From the NCBI GenBank assembly GCA_030562195.1, contig CM060199.1, positions 35,856,338 to 35,920,337 of the forward strand: a stretch of DNA of 64,000 nt, read 5' to 3'. The translations under genes were made by a program, and so were the position numbers. Every line of letters begins with the position of its first letter. Within the stretch, counting starts at the first letter, position 1. Positions 24,401 through 37,900 of the stretch are shown here, piece after piece. The notes beneath the pieces are model-generated. The model was not told the origin of the DNA and did no database searches. It was given only the letters and a program-made list of their open reading frames with translations. This DNA comes from Nipponacmea schrenckii (Eukaryota; Mollusca; Gastropoda; Lottiidae).

Positions 24401-24753
24401 AGGAAAATCTATATTTTGAGTGAAATCGCTTTCGGAACAATTGATTGACATGTTTGACTCCGTTGCTTGTAATAAACTAATCCTTAAGCGACATTTAGGG
24501 GTAGAGAATGTATTAAATAACGGAACACAATTTTATGGTATACTACTCCTTACATTTATTACACACAACATTTCAACAATCTACATTGTCATCATAAGGT
24601 GTAATAAACTGTATTTATTTATCCTCATTTTGTATATTTCAGATAAACAACTATATTGGTATATTTGCTATAACTTATGCTGTTAGTTTTATTATCTCCG
24701 TAGTAGTTGAAGCACCATTCTTAGCTCTAGAGAAAGTTATGTTTAAACGATGA
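18405..24753 (+). CDS. nrf-6-like: NRF-6-like acyltransferase-3 membrane protein, gene C
   Basis: Fifteen coding exons: 18405-18780, 18882-19075, 19417-19507, 19667-19757, 19974-20326, 20501-20665, 20884-20977, 21067-21165, 21589-21763, 22040-22122, 22322-22423, 22642-22768, 23353-23545, 24000-24142, 24643-24753. They total 2397 nt, or 798 aa. The start matches that of gene B. An in-frame ATG upstream at 18336 exists but would put 23 residues before the signal peptide. The domain order is as in B: signal peptide, 22-residue repeats (two rather than three), NRF domain (FCVPKSC), first helix, polar loop, then the acyltransferase-3 domain with VLSMAWVILGH and RLTPLYM. The first ~170 nt of exon 1 match B almost base for base, so duplication or conversion was recent. 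Introns 9, 13 and 14 differ from B by insertions. The exon 12 donor is GTTCGT. Confidence 0.92.
21303..21505. mobile_element. ~200-bp insertion in intron 8 of gene C
   Basis: Introns 8 of B and C align on both sides (GTATGTCT and ACACTGCTATACA), but C has about 200 extra bases. They begin with an AATAATAATAAAAAA tract and include CATGGGTCAGAATCAGG and TTTAGCCCGTGTGGCAATAC. The A-rich edge and clean insertion suggest a SINE or similar short element, but I cannot identify the family and see no tRNA-like head. Confidence 0.45.
22981..23352 (+). repeat. Exon-13 fragment array with three decoy acceptors, gene C
   Basis: Acceptor-like ends (ATTATAG) precede units starting at 23054, 23153 and 23254, then the true exon at 23353; spacing is 99, 101 and 99. 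A worn unit lies at about 22981-23053. In exon-13 phase the last unit reads 32 codons then TAG, the TAG being part of the true acceptor. The first two units hit stops earlier (TAA within CTAACTAACC, and TAG after a two-base insertion). Confidence 0.9.
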
Positions 24754-26984
24754 TTGGATGGATGATGGAATCCTGATAAATAAAGTAGAATAAACTGCTT
24801 TAAGTAGCAATATCTGTGATATTATTAGTTCTTAATTATGTAATATGTTTCTTTGTAATTAAAGTATGAAGTTTAGATGGTGTGTTGATAGTACATCTCA
24901 TGCTATTATAGTAGCCTTTCTGAGTTTAGCTGCATAACCTTGGGAAGCATAACAAATATCCCGGTAAACCTGAAATTGACAAATTGGGGCATATTAAAAG
25001 ATATCATTTGCAACTTCATCATTTCTACTATCTTCATAATGTAACGTTGCTTCCTATAGTCCACTCCTCAGTGTGACACCCTCATCTTCTGCCCAAAAAT
25101 CAAATACAGACCAGTATAGTATGTACAATGTAGCAACGTTACAATAAGAACAATCATTGCTACGGTCATTTCAATTATTCTCCGATATAACAGCATCCAC
25201 AAAGCTATCACCCTTTGTACAAAAATAAAATTCGTGCTAAAAAGACAATTCCGTTAATTAAAAGAATGACATAAATACTAGTATTCGATATCCACACAAG
25301 TTACATGACAAACATCAACAAATACAGAAAAATAATTTACTCAACTTCTGAATTATGAAAAGCGTATCAAGTGTGATCGGTATGCCCATATAAGGGTTAT
25401 TGAAGAAATGATATGGAATATTCAAAGTGTTATAAAACACAAACTTAGCCGAGTATCGTGTACTTCAGTTTGATTAAATTGGCTCAAATCAATATAATGA
25501 AAATGATTTAAATACAATTCAATCAATATGTCAATAATTTAAGTAATCTGAATTAAAAACCATAAAACTAAATGATATCTTATAATCATCGAAAGTGTTT
25601 ACAAAATGTCTTGAGTACATCAAGGCTTGTCTAGAAGCTTTGATGTTATATATTGTAAATTGTTACTTGTCCAAAATGATCCATTTTCGCAATATTGATC
25701 GACTTTAATTTGCATAGTCATTGTAGTATTGTTTTCTTATTTCAAGTCGTAAACAAATCAATTTGTTTACAACTTGTTCTGGGCTAAACAAGGCACTTCC
25801 TTTATTATCATGTGACATACCAATTCAAATGCCTTTGTATGTACGTAGAGTAATCTTCTAAAACAGGGGCTTTGTAAAGGAAGTTCAATAAACATCTTTA
25901 TATATGGGTAACAAAATCAGATCATATCTACCGTCATTTAATAATGGTGAGCAAGCTGACACTGGCAACTAATCTTTTGGTATATAAGTATATAGTTTTG
26001 CAAGAAGCGAGGGTATTCTTAAAGATATTTAAAAAATATAAAAAGTTTCACTTAAGCGGAGATAGCAGCTAAGAACAGATGAAGTTACGTCGAAATGCCC
26101 CAAGATTTGATAAGTGTCTAAGTTTGTCAAGTAGATACAAAACATTTCAATTTTTATCTGAAACTCACTAATTCATAAGCTACTGTACGAAAAAAAGCCA
26201 ATACAGAAGCTTCAAACATAAGAAAATACAAATATAATGTACACAATTTCACGTAAGAAAAGCCCCAAGCAATTTGTAGGGGCAAAAGATAATTAACCCT
26301 CTCGTTTTGCAGCTCATATCAAGTTATCAAATTAAAGAAAGAAATGCTTGTTTCTAATCATATCAACTTGGACGACCATTCATCAAGACTAGGAAAGAAC
26401 ATTGGATTGAGAAACCAAATACAGGAAGACCGATAAGATAGAAAATTCATCATAAAGCAGGCACAGAATTCGTTCTGTTGTTTAATACCACCAGTACCAA
26501 CAAGTCAGATTATCCATTATGAGAAATCGAAAGAGAAATCTACTTGTCTATAAACCGAAGATTGTCATATAGCCCAAAAAAACAGAACTTTACTGAAAAC
26601 CTTGTTCATAGTAAACTAAAAGTCCATTAGTATGTAACAAACTACCTCCCATTGGGCAAATTCTTACCCTTACTTCCCCAGAATACATGAATTACAAAGA
26701 ATTTTCTAAAAAAGACAACATCTAACAGCTCTTTAGATCGTCACTTTCTATTTCGGATTTATGACTAATTCGAAAAGATTAGTAAAGAATCAAACCATGT
26801 ATGATTTATGTAAACAATTGATATGCTATATATCTCAGGAGATCAGAACTCAGTTATCAGTTTTAAAAAGTAGGCTCTATTGACGTTTAAGAAATACGTA
26901 TCGACCACTTTGTACCCGGAGGACGCCTTCCAGCTCTTAAATAAAGGATATATAATAACGGAAAAGCAAGAAAACCAAGTAAAA
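24754..26984. other. Spacer between genes C and D
   Basis: About 2.2 kb with no gene seen. The first ~290 bp resemble the 3' flank of gene B. The rest is AT-rich and unique as far as I can see. A TATA-like CTATATATC lies near 26826-26834, about 150 nt ahead of the gene D start codon, followed by a TTATCAG block (26854-26860) shared with the other promoters. The frame of gene D stays open upstream to an ATG at 26880. Confidence 0.55.
24779..24784 (+). terminator. Polyadenylation signal AATAAA, gene C
   Basis: AATAAA lies 26 nt after the stop, in the same context as in gene B. Confidence 0.55.
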
Positions 26985-29900
26985 ATGGTATTCGGGTATA
27001 ATTTTGTGTCTTTATGTCTCTTGATAGCTGGCAGCCAGTTAGCATTCTCAGAAACAACCAACGATACAGCTTTTGAAGAAAATATACAACCAACCTTAAG
27101 TTCACAAACTGATCTCGAAAACATTTTTCAACTTTTAATGCCTTTGTTAAATGGTGCTAACAACAGTTCAGCTATAGACGTAATGGGATTACTTCAACAG
27201 TTGATGCCTTTGTTAAGTAGTATTGGTGGCATTTCCGGTATTTCCAATCTGTTGAATATAATACCAAGTCAGCTTCTAGGCGATAAATGTGCCCAAGATG
27301 GTCTGGAACTACTGAAGGATCTAACATCGTTTAAGATGTGGGCCTTACAAAGTAAGTACAACAGAATCTTTTACCTGCAAAATGATTTATTTCAGAAGAA
27401 AGGTTTATAATTTTTTTAGAGTAATAGCCCTGATACTAGTCATTTTTCAACCACAATCAGTTTTATGTTATCACGAAGCATGAAATATCCATTCATTTCA
27501 TATGCAAAACTTTTTAAGCACTTTTAAAGACATTAGAAATTCACTATGATTTCAGTGATTGACGCTAGTGGAAAACCATCTAGAAATATACTACAAGGAC
27601 ACAATATATGGTTTGGTAGTTATGATGATTGTCTAAAAATACACCATACAGTTCCTGGTAACACTGGTCATGTTATAGATGGTGCTTATGCCCAAATCAA
27701 TTTTCTGTTACCTCCCAATATAACTGCAATTTTCAATGCCGGCCTAGGGGTAAATATTATTTATGATAATGATGGTTGTTGTACTATACCTGGATCAAAA
27801 GTTTCTTTTGACTGTGTAAAATTATTATTGACTAGATAATGTAGAAAATAGATCATAATATTTAACTATTTTAATTTTCAGAATAATGTCGTTAACATTT
27901 CTTTAATGAATATTCCGACTTGATCAAAAATATTTTTTAATTATAGATGTTGGGCGCACAAGCACTTGGTATCAGATGGGACTTGTGTGTTCCTAAATCA
28001 TGTTCCAGTGAACATATTAAATCTATGTTAAATATCAGTAAGTATTAATTTGTTATATACGTTGATTATGAAAATAGAAATTTCTTACACACAGAACCTT
28101 AAACACTGATATCAATATTTTACAGCGCAGCTACAATCTCTTGGTTTAGTTGCAGCATCTGTAGATTTTAGTGGTCCAAAATCACTTGAAGGTGATACAG
28201 CAGCTTACGTTTCTATGTAAGTTTAAGACATTTCTGATCTTATGACACTTGGAATACAATATATACGCTTGTTATAGATGTTTTCAAGATCATTGTTTTT
28301 CTCACATAATCTGATTCAAATCAATACCAATGCACATTACATTCATCCTATGAAATGCCCTATTCAATGCAAGAATTTGGTGAATAGTGGAATATCCAAT
28401 GATAAGCATATATCTGTATAATACATTATGACAACTGATGATGCTATTTGTCAGATTTCCACAGAATTAAAGAGGAATCCTGTAAATTCATAAATGACAA
28501 GTGTAGTAACCAGTAGACATACATCAAGATCTGCATTTTGATCAGCTTGCTACTTATACATATATCCAATATACTTCCAGAGCAATTCTAGGATGTTTTG
28601 TATTGTTGTGTATCATCGGTACAATATGGGATGTAATACAAGATAGTTACACAATTTCATCAAAAGCTACTGAATATCAGATACCACATAAAATTAAACA
28701 AAATGGCGTAAATGGTGTTCATTTGAAAGAAGTAACAATTTTAAATAATAAAACAAAACTGGGTAACGGTGGTGAATCGAATGAGAAACAAGGATTAGAT
28801 AACCCTTCCTTTACCACAGTTGATCAGTTACAACCAAATGGTTCCCCACAATCGCATGGAACGTCACTACCAAATGCTACATCGATACCAAATGGTACAT
28901 CACAATCGAATGGTATATCAGTATCGAATGGTTTTTCAAAGCCAGTTGAAAAGTCCACATCAAAATCCGTACAAGAAAAATCAAGTATGTATTAATTCAA
29001 AAAAGCTTTTCTGTTGCATAAAATCATGAATCGCGTGTTTTGGTATGTAAAAAACCGAAATATAAAACAATGAAAATTGACCAACTTGGATAAGATATTT
29101 AATCTATTACTAACACAGTTTTGTATAGATTGTTACTGTCACAGTTTTGTATACGATTTGTATAATTTCAGCGCTGTCTCGAATATTCCTGGCTTTCTCT
29201 GTTCGTGAAAATGGAAGAAAATTATTAAACTGTTCTTCACCTCCTGGTTCTCTCGGTTGTTTAAATGGTATACGTGTTTTAAGTATGGCTTGGGTAATAC
29301 TTGGTCATTATATGGGAACTTTTGTTGGAGCAGTAGGTATGTATTGTTTCATGATAAAGTTAAAATACTTAAATATTTTGCTTAATAGAAAAGATGACTG
29401 ATTTTGATTGAAAGACTCAGATCTTTATTAGTTTAAGGAACTTGGTAACTTTGGTACCGAAAAGTAAGTGAAAAAAAAGTTCTTAGTATGTATTGTTTTT
29501 GTTTGGTATCTTTTTCACAGAAAATAAAGCAGATATGTTTAATATGACCAAGACGTTCTGGTTTCAAGTGATTCTAAATGGCACCCTGTCCGTTGACTCG
29601 TTCTTCTTCTTAAGGTTTGTATAGATACCATTACATACTATACTGAATGGGTAATTATAATTATCCAATGAGCCAGGACCGCATGCATTAATGGCCGATC
29701 AATTTCCACTAAAGAGTTCAATATTTAGTTGAGATTGTACGTAGTATATTGCTCTCTTTTCTAATTGCCAGTGGTCTGCTTGTATCCTATCTATTTATAA
29801 GAGAAGTGAAGAAGACCAGAAAAATCTCACTCAAGCAAATGGGATTGTTCTACTTTCATCGATTCTGGAGGTAAGAATGCAGTCATATGTTCAGGTTATA

Positions 29901-32792
29901 TCAACACGTTCAGGATTGTAACCTGCGAGTTGATGGAATGTCCATTTGCTCTAGTTTCTGTATATGAAATTACAACATAAAAGTACAGTTTGCTCTAGTT
30001 TTTGTATATGAATTACAGAAGCAAAATGTTCATCAAACACATCGTAAATTATAGCTGAATATCTTTCTAAAAATTGCTATTTACCTCCATATAACATCTA
30101 CTTGATCAAACTGAATCTGTTTTAAAAGGCTAAAACATGGAATGTATGCCCTACTGATGATTGATTTATCAGTTTAATCTGGTTTAAGCTATGCTTTAAA
30201 GTTTTATTACCTATTTCAGATTAACGCCACTCTATATGATAGTGATCATGATATATACAAACCTAGCCAAGTATTTTAGTGAGGGACCATTAGAAACTCC
30301 AGCTCTTGGAGAAATAGCATTAGAGAGCTGTAGAAAGCGTTGGTGGGCAAACTTATTATACATAAATAACCTATATAAATCTGGACAAAATGAAATGGTA
30401 AGACTCTCAATATGTGTAGATAACAAATTTACAGACTACTTTTTTCTCTTTCCTTTACTCATCTGAAGATAGTTCTTAAAAGAAAATCTTTAGAATTAGA
30501 TTGTCACTACACATTTTGGACTTCTACTTAGAGATGAGACATGTGCGTAATGATATCATTACTTAAGTTTTTTTTTAGTGGACAAGTGTTGTATACACCA
30601 TTTCTATCTTACAGTGCATGGGATGGAGCTGGTACATGGCCAATGATATGCAGTTCTATGTTCTCAGTCCATTAGCTATTGTCCCCTTAGCTCTTGGGTA
30701 AGATCTTCATAGCAAATTATTTCTCTTGTATGACCACACTACGTTATATTGTTAGGATTCAGAAGGGTGCAATTTGTCAATGAAATGATCATCAGTTTTC
30801 TTCTAGATTTTGCATTGATTGATTCAAGATGTAAAACGTTGATTGTTTGATTTAACTTTGGAACTTTAAAAATTTGTAGGTATCGTGTTATTGGATTCTT
30901 GGCAATATCTGGTATGGTTGCTTCTCAGATCATATCTACTGGTTATATTGGATGGAATATTGGAAATCCCACTCTATTTGCGTAAGTTATTGGTTCCTAA
31001 GTAGTCCAACTACCTGATGATTGATAAGAATGCTTGGGTAACTGTTCCATACAATCCGACGATGATGAGCCGAGTTATGCTTTAATTCGGAAGCACCATA
31101 TGTAGGTAACCACACGTATAATAAATTCCCTGTTCTTCTTTCCAAATCTGTTGCAGATCAAACGATGGGAGATTTTTCACAGAATTGTATGTTAAACCAT
31201 ACGTACGAATAGGGGTTTACGGTATTGGTTTGTTACTGGGTTATGTCATTAATAAAACAAAAGGGAAGCAGCATATTCCAAAGGTAAGCTATTGTAAAGC
31301 AGTAACTGGAACATAAAGCTGTTTGTAGTTGTGGAAGATTATGATTTGCTTTTATAAATATTACGTTAGTTTTCTTTGACTATACTATTTTGGCAATTTC
31401 GTAAGAGAAGGAACACTATTACTGTACTTATATTATCAAAGGTTTTATATAGGGGACCACGTCTAGCAGGTACTTCATGTTTATTAGTAAACTACCTAAC
31501 TTATGATCAGACTATTTTTATATATTAAAGGTAGGAGTGTTTGTGTGAACACAAGTAGAAAGGTATATAAATAAAATACTTAACTTATAATATTATTATT
31601 ATTTTAATATATTCCAGGTAGTATTGTTTGTGGGAACATTATTAGCCGGTACTGCAGGTTTATTAGTAAACTACCTAACTTATGATCAGTTTATTGGAGA
31701 TCACACACCATGGTCACCTGATTCAAATATCGCCTTTGAAACATTATACAGACTTGCCTGGGCTCTAGTATTGTTTTGGTTAATATTTGTGTGCGTTCAC
31801 GGATATGGGGGTAAGTCTAATCATTTCTTTACAACTTGGTTCATTTGTAGAAAGCCTCTTAAATAAAGCGGGAAACTCACTGTCTAGAATTAATCTTGTA
31901 AGTGGTCAGTATTCGCTGAACTAACGTATGTGGCGCGTGCTACTGGTCCTACCTAACTGTAGTGGTTACGTACAAAGCCAATAGCAAAAAAAAACACAAA
32001 AGATTCGAAACAACACTAATAAAATACGAACGAAGGTTAGGTCTATATTTTAATTAGACTGTTTCTTCTCTCTGATTTTGATTTTCAACCCGACATTCCA
32101 TTTGAAAGAGCCTACGTATTATTTTTTGACTATGTCTTATTCTAATTAATTTTCTTATGTAATTCTTCAGGTTTTGTAAATACAATATTATCATGGGGAG
32201 CCTGGATACCACTGTCTAGATTAACATATGCAGCTTACTTAATTCACTTGATAATCATGACCTCGTTTACTAACAATATGAGAGGATTTGGATATGCAAA
32301 TGGGTTTTATATTGTAAGTACAATTACCATACTATCATATATGGTTCATTTCATAACGATTTTACACCTACAGCATTGTGGAGCAATATATAATGTATAA
32401 CAAAGACTGGCTAGGATATGTTTTTCTTTAAAAGATTGATAACAATATAAGCAAATCTACAAAGATTAAGTTAAAAATTGGAAAAATACACTCATTGATT
32501 AGAAAGATTAGAAAATTTAAAAGAGCATATTTTAAAGATTTATAAGTTTAATTATAAATTTAAAATCTAATTAAAAGAGAATGTTATGACTGGCATTTAA
32601 TGCCATTTGTGTATCTTATCAAGCCTTAAAAGCTGTTGGGGTATGTTATCGTGCCTAACTAGCTACCTTTATTTATTACAGATGAACAACTATATTGGTA
32701 TATTTGCTATAACTTATGCTGCTAGTTTTATTATCTCCGTAGTAGTTGAAGCACCATTCTTAGCTCTAGAGAAAGTTATGTTTAAACGATAA
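26985..32792 (+). CDS. nrf-6-like: NRF-6-like acyltransferase-3 membrane protein, gene D
   Basis: Fifteen coding exons: 26985-27351, 27556-27749, 27947-28037, 28126-28216, 28581-28984, 29172-29336, 29521-29614, 29772-29870, 30220-30397, 30615-30697, 30880-30981, 31157-31283, 31618-31810, 32171-32313, 32682-32792. They total 2442 nt, or 813 aa. I chose the ATG at 26985 because it places a signal peptide (FVSLCLLIAGSQLAFS) at the N-terminus. The in-frame ATG at 26880 would add 35 residues. Two 22-residue repeats (IFQLLMPLLNGANNSS) precede the NRF domain. Exon 5 has the helix and a loop of NG-containing repeats. The acyltransferase-3 domain carries VLSMAWVILGH, SVDSFFFLSG and RLTPLYM. D shares features with A against B and C, such as MVASQIISTGYIGW in exon 11. 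The stop is TAA, not TGA as in the others. Confidence 0.92.
31446..31617 (+). repeat. Worn exon-13 fragment array, gene D
   Basis: Two decayed units precede exon 13 (31618). One starts near 31453 (GGGACCACGTCTAGCAGG, then an intact TTATTAGTAAACTACCTAAC). The other starts at 31531 after TATTAAAG (GTAGGAGTGTTTGTGTGAAC). Both are more diverged than the units in A, B and C. Confidence 0.75.
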
Positions 32793-33737
32793 GATGTATG
32801 ATGGAATCGTAATAGTACAAAAACAACTAATTTATGTAGCATAATGTGATGATAAGTTATAGTAAAAAAAAATTCTTTATATTTTCTTTGGGCAAAAAGT
32901 TCTGACAGTACGGGATGATGTAGGTTTACACACTACTCTCAATCACAGCCATTCGAATAGAATTATATTAAAAACTTCCGAGTTGTCATATGAAGTAATG
33001 ATCACATTTTTTACAAACTTCGTATTTATGCTATGAATGTCATATACAATCATGACGTTTGTAAATGAAAGGATTTGATCGCATGCGAAAAAAGCCAATC
33101 AAAGGCCTTGATAGGAAGGAAGTTTGTTAGCTGTAAGCCATGATGCATACGGACTCTCTTAGAGAAGAGATTGACTGTATTCGCCTCTGTACAATCTGAT
33201 CAAATCGTTGCATTCGCGAAACAAGAATAATGACTTCTGCAGTCAAAGTATAAGTACTTAGTTCTTAATAGCTTGAAATTTTGAAGATGTATGGTGGTGT
33301 GGGGCCAGGTTTACTCTGCGTGTGTCTGCAATCATTTTTGTACTTGTTGTATTCCTCAAGCTTATAAAAAAAACACTCATCAGTGCATGCGAGTTGTGTT
33401 GTTATGATGCCGCAAGCATGCTTATTCGCAAGCATATGCAATTGGTGCTCGCTGTCTTGTGAGGAACCCTTTACTAAGTAAGTGAAGACAGTTTTACGAT
33501 ACCCTTACATATTTAAGTTTGTTGCGATAGGATAGGTTGTAGAGACATAATATCCATAGATTGAATACTAAGCAAAAATTATTGTTGCTCTTGTACGAAA
33601 AAAGCAAAATATTAAAACTTATATAAATATTTTCACCGTATTCGGTTTTTATCAAACTTTTATATAAGTTGAATACTTTGCTAGTTACGGAATCACTTAA
33701 GGACAGGCGAGAATTATTCAATGTCTACGATATTTGC

Positions 33738-33998
33738 TAAACACTAGGAAGTAATCAGGACGTGACTTTTAACCTTTCCACCATCAAAGTTTTCTCTTCT
33801 CCTTTCTATAGCCAGATAACATTGTGGCATCAAAGACATGATACACCATTATTCTCTGATTGTTCTTCGTTTAATTATTACCTTCATCTGAAAACATTAT
33901 GTTAACATTTACTCGAATACCTCGAAACACATTGTCAGACAACTTTGTTGGTTGCTGTCTCTGATAAATATTCAACTGTGAGTTACAGATTTGAATGC
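33738..33998 (-). repeat. Right arm of inverted repeat flanking the NRF-6-like cluster
   Basis: This is the reverse-complement partner of 209-467. Core 33840-33935 is a 96-base exact match to 267-362. It lies about 950 bp beyond the stop of gene D. The flanking parts of the arm are diverged, with several small indels. Confidence 0.85.
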
Positions 33999-34964
33999 TT
34001 AGGATTTCTGACTATTTAAACAATCTAAAAATTGAATCTTTTTAAAAACCAACATCAAATACACCGTTAAGCTTAAGACTCGCTAAACTAGGCTTAAAAG
34101 GGGCGCCAGTGAAAGACTCTTTGGGATCACATTTTATGTATCTCCGGTTGACCCGTCTTAAAGTTATGACGACACTCAAGGACTTGCAGGTGAAATTTAC
34201 AAATAAACAAAGACGTCAAATAGCTTCATATATATAATCAACTTTATAATTTTGGTCTAATTTCTTCTTAAACGGTAAAGTGACCTTTGTCGATTATGTC
34301 ATTATGTACATTGAAATATCACGTGCTTTTAATTTTATTCTAGAGCGATCCGTACTGACATTTATTATTCAAATTTATATAAAAATAATCAGTAAAAATG
34401 AAGCGCACTATTACCAGTTAGATTATGTAAATAATGAGAAATTTTGTGGTTTGATACATTTGTCTAGGTTTATCAGGTCTGGGTAAATAACTTGGGTTTG
34501 ATAGTGATAGAGAAGATATACTGTAATAAATATTGTTTACAGTGGTAAACATAAATATATACGTATAAATATATATTGTGTTTGTAACCCAAGATATCTC
34601 TTTGATGTCTGCTGATAAAAGAAATATATATTTGTAGATATCTTTAAGTTATGTTATCTCTATAAATTGATTTTTAGAACGTTTTACTAAGTTTCTAGTT
34701 CCTACTGATCTTAATTTTAACATTGTGTTTATGGTTTAGTTGATATTATTTTCGTTCTCTTTATAAACATATTAGTAACGGTGTATTCTGAGAAAATTGA
34801 TGCATCAATCGTTTGGGACATGATTTAGACATAACAGGGAGGTATTAACGTTGTTAATTGTAATGTTGCATATAATACATCTTATTTGAAATAATCTTTT
34901 TGTTCTCTGTACAAGGGATAAAAAAAATCGTTTATTGAATATCCTTTTTTAAGAAAATTACGAG

Positions 34965-34985
34965 TTTTTTTTTTTTTTTTTTTTT
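34965..34985. repeat. Poly-T tract
   Basis: A run of 21 T residues, possibly the reversed tail of an old retroposed sequence. No body can be identified beside it. Confidence 0.7.
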
Positions 34986-37900
34986 GGTTTTTCTCACTTA
35001 CGGGAAACTATAAAAAAAACAATGGTATGTTTTTAAAATCGCGTACTAGCAACAGTTGTTTGTGCAAAGATTTGAACATTCCTTCTACAACAGTTGTTAC
35101 TAAATTATAATTCTTACAGCATCATTCTGTGTAAGATAATACTATTTAATGCGGTAGTTTAACACCAATAAAATACACCAAATATTCCACTAGAACTCTA
35201 AAATTGTCATTAATGTCGTTGTAATGTTGTGCATCATTTTAAAACAATTGCACGCTACCAGCTACAAATTATATATCATCCCTGCTTCATCAAGCATGAG
35301 GTAAGAACTGTAACAAATTGACAACTTTACTGTAATCTGGAAAGAAATAATGTTTGGTAAAACGTTTAAATTTTATCAGTCATCCTATCAGAAACAACTG
35401 GCTATAAGATTACACGCATGTTAAAATCATAAAGTAAAAAACTGGCGAGACCACCCGGATAATGGGAATGTTATGCATTTATTTCAAGATCTATTTTCTA
35501 ATTATGGGATTATTTTTGCATTAGTTCTCACAAATCTTACAGGAATATTTTCGTTTGAATGTTAATCTACGTAAGATTTCGAAAACCAATGCCGCATTTT
35601 CACCAAGTTCTTCTTTATCATTTAATTTCAGCACCTGGGTTTATTTCCACCAGATTCTGATTTCTAGAATCAATGTTATGTTCTTGTAAATATATATAAA
35701 AAAGCTGTATATATTGCCTAAATACTCATATATTTATAAAAGGTTGCAATATTCATTGGCATAATGGTCAATATCATCGCACAGCACACAAACATTTAGC
35801 TTGGTAGATTAGAAAATTGTTAGTACCATTCCTAACAAGCAAAATGATGAGAAACCATATTCTGATCTCTTCTTATTAAACAAAGCTGTATATCTTCGAA
35901 GGAGTAATGTCTGAAATACGTATCTTTATGGCCAGTAAATGAGATATGTCAGGTATAGTATTTACTTTAAAAAATATTACTTCTACCAATACACTCTTAA
36001 ATCATAGAGAACTTTTAATATCAATACTTTCATTTTTTACCAGTGTCTGGTAACTAATTTAGAGCCAGGTCGATGCAATCTACGAAGGGTTTGTGTTCAG
36101 TTCCAATTAAATATACGGTATATACAATTTTAAAACTGATCAAATGGCTTTCCACTATAATAAATTGATGATAGTACTTCGGAAAAAACATGGTTATATT
36201 CGGGAGATTTTTTTGCATTTAAGAATTTTTTCAGATGAAATGTTATTCATATGATAAATACGAAAATCATTGCTAATAATAATTAACTAATTCCCTCTTT
36301 TTAACAGGGTCGATGTTTTTTTATTTTAATAATGATGGACAAAATAGTGTTACACAATGAAAGCAATAATAGTTTCAGGTGTAAATTGATTGGAATAGAA
36401 AAAGCCGAAACCGTTTCTTACCTTCTTGGTGGCCAAGGTTAACATTGAGAACATGCAAACAGACAAATTTGTATACAGCGGTACATAGTTATAAACTAGC
36501 TTAAATTTGTAGCGTAGTAAAGTTGAATAATCTAACTATGAGATAAACCAGACATCTGCATAATTGTCTTACTTTGAACGAAAGGAAATCCCATGAAACT
36601 ACTGGAAAATAGTCGCCCACTTTCTAATCAACTTGTCAGTTCATAACTCATTAACATAATCAATTTACCTACAATTGATGACAAATTTATTGAAAGTTTG
36701 GGCTTTAATATTCATAACAAAGGTAGTTAAGCGGCAAATCTCTTGACCAGCAACCATTTATTATTACTACATTACGGTGGCAGATTTACAATATAGTCCT
36801 TAGGCTGAGACTCAGAAGAAGCGGAAGAATATTATGAAGAATGGCAGCACGCGGAACAAACTCCGCCTACACATGTCATGAAAAGCCAATCAACGTCAAA
36901 CCACGGAACCATATAAATGATTTGAATGACAAATCCCGCCCATTTTGAACTCTATATCAAGTGTGGTACATCAATATGATACGACATGGGTAGAAAATAA
37001 ACGTCTTGTAGAATAAATAAATAAATCACAAGCTTGAGTTTTGGGCAAGAACTAAGTAAGTATTTTCGAAACTTGTTATGAAGTTTGAATAAGATAAGTA
37101 TAAGGTACTTGTATTATTGTGCCTGTAGATTGATCGTTTCTACTCTTAGAACAAATATGGCATATAAAATATTAGAGTATAAAAAATTACTTTTCGTTGG
37201 TATCTATTTAATAGTATATCGAAATGAAATATTTTAACAGTTTTAGCTTTTCCTTTAATATAAGCAAACTATTTGCGAAACCCATGATGGTGTGCAGCCC
37301 ACTACTATATGAAAATTTTCAATCATTAACGCTTTAGATGAGAATTTGGGTTAACGGTATTGTTTTGCTTTCCTCATATATACATATGGATGGATTCAAT
37401 AAATTCGTTTAATAAAAGTAATAAAAAAGTTTATTTCAGTGAGGCAAAAATCATTTAAAGCTTAAAATGATACTCAAGAGACATGAATTCAGTGAGATTT
37501 ATAATTTCGAGAAAATATTTAAAATGGAAATAGGAATCATAACTTAAATCCGCAGTTTTTTTCAATAATACGAAAAACTATAATATAGCATGCTGTTTGA
37601 ATTAAAATAGTTTCAAAAATCCAACTTCTTTGAACTCAAATTTTCCTGCATCAAAACTTTAATATTTTTATCAGAAAAAGACATGTTCTGTTAAAGCATA
37701 ATCCATTCCATCCAATTAGCCTGATCTTTCGGATTAAATTTAACGAATTAAATCGCTTGCTACCTTTTCCTCTTATACAAATAAACAGCAGATAAGCTTA
37801 ACTAATCTCGGCAAATCTTCACCAATTTAAGCTAATTTCTAGTTATTTACAGACCTCCCATTTTGTATGATTTTTCTAGCGCCCTTTAGGCATTGTGCAT

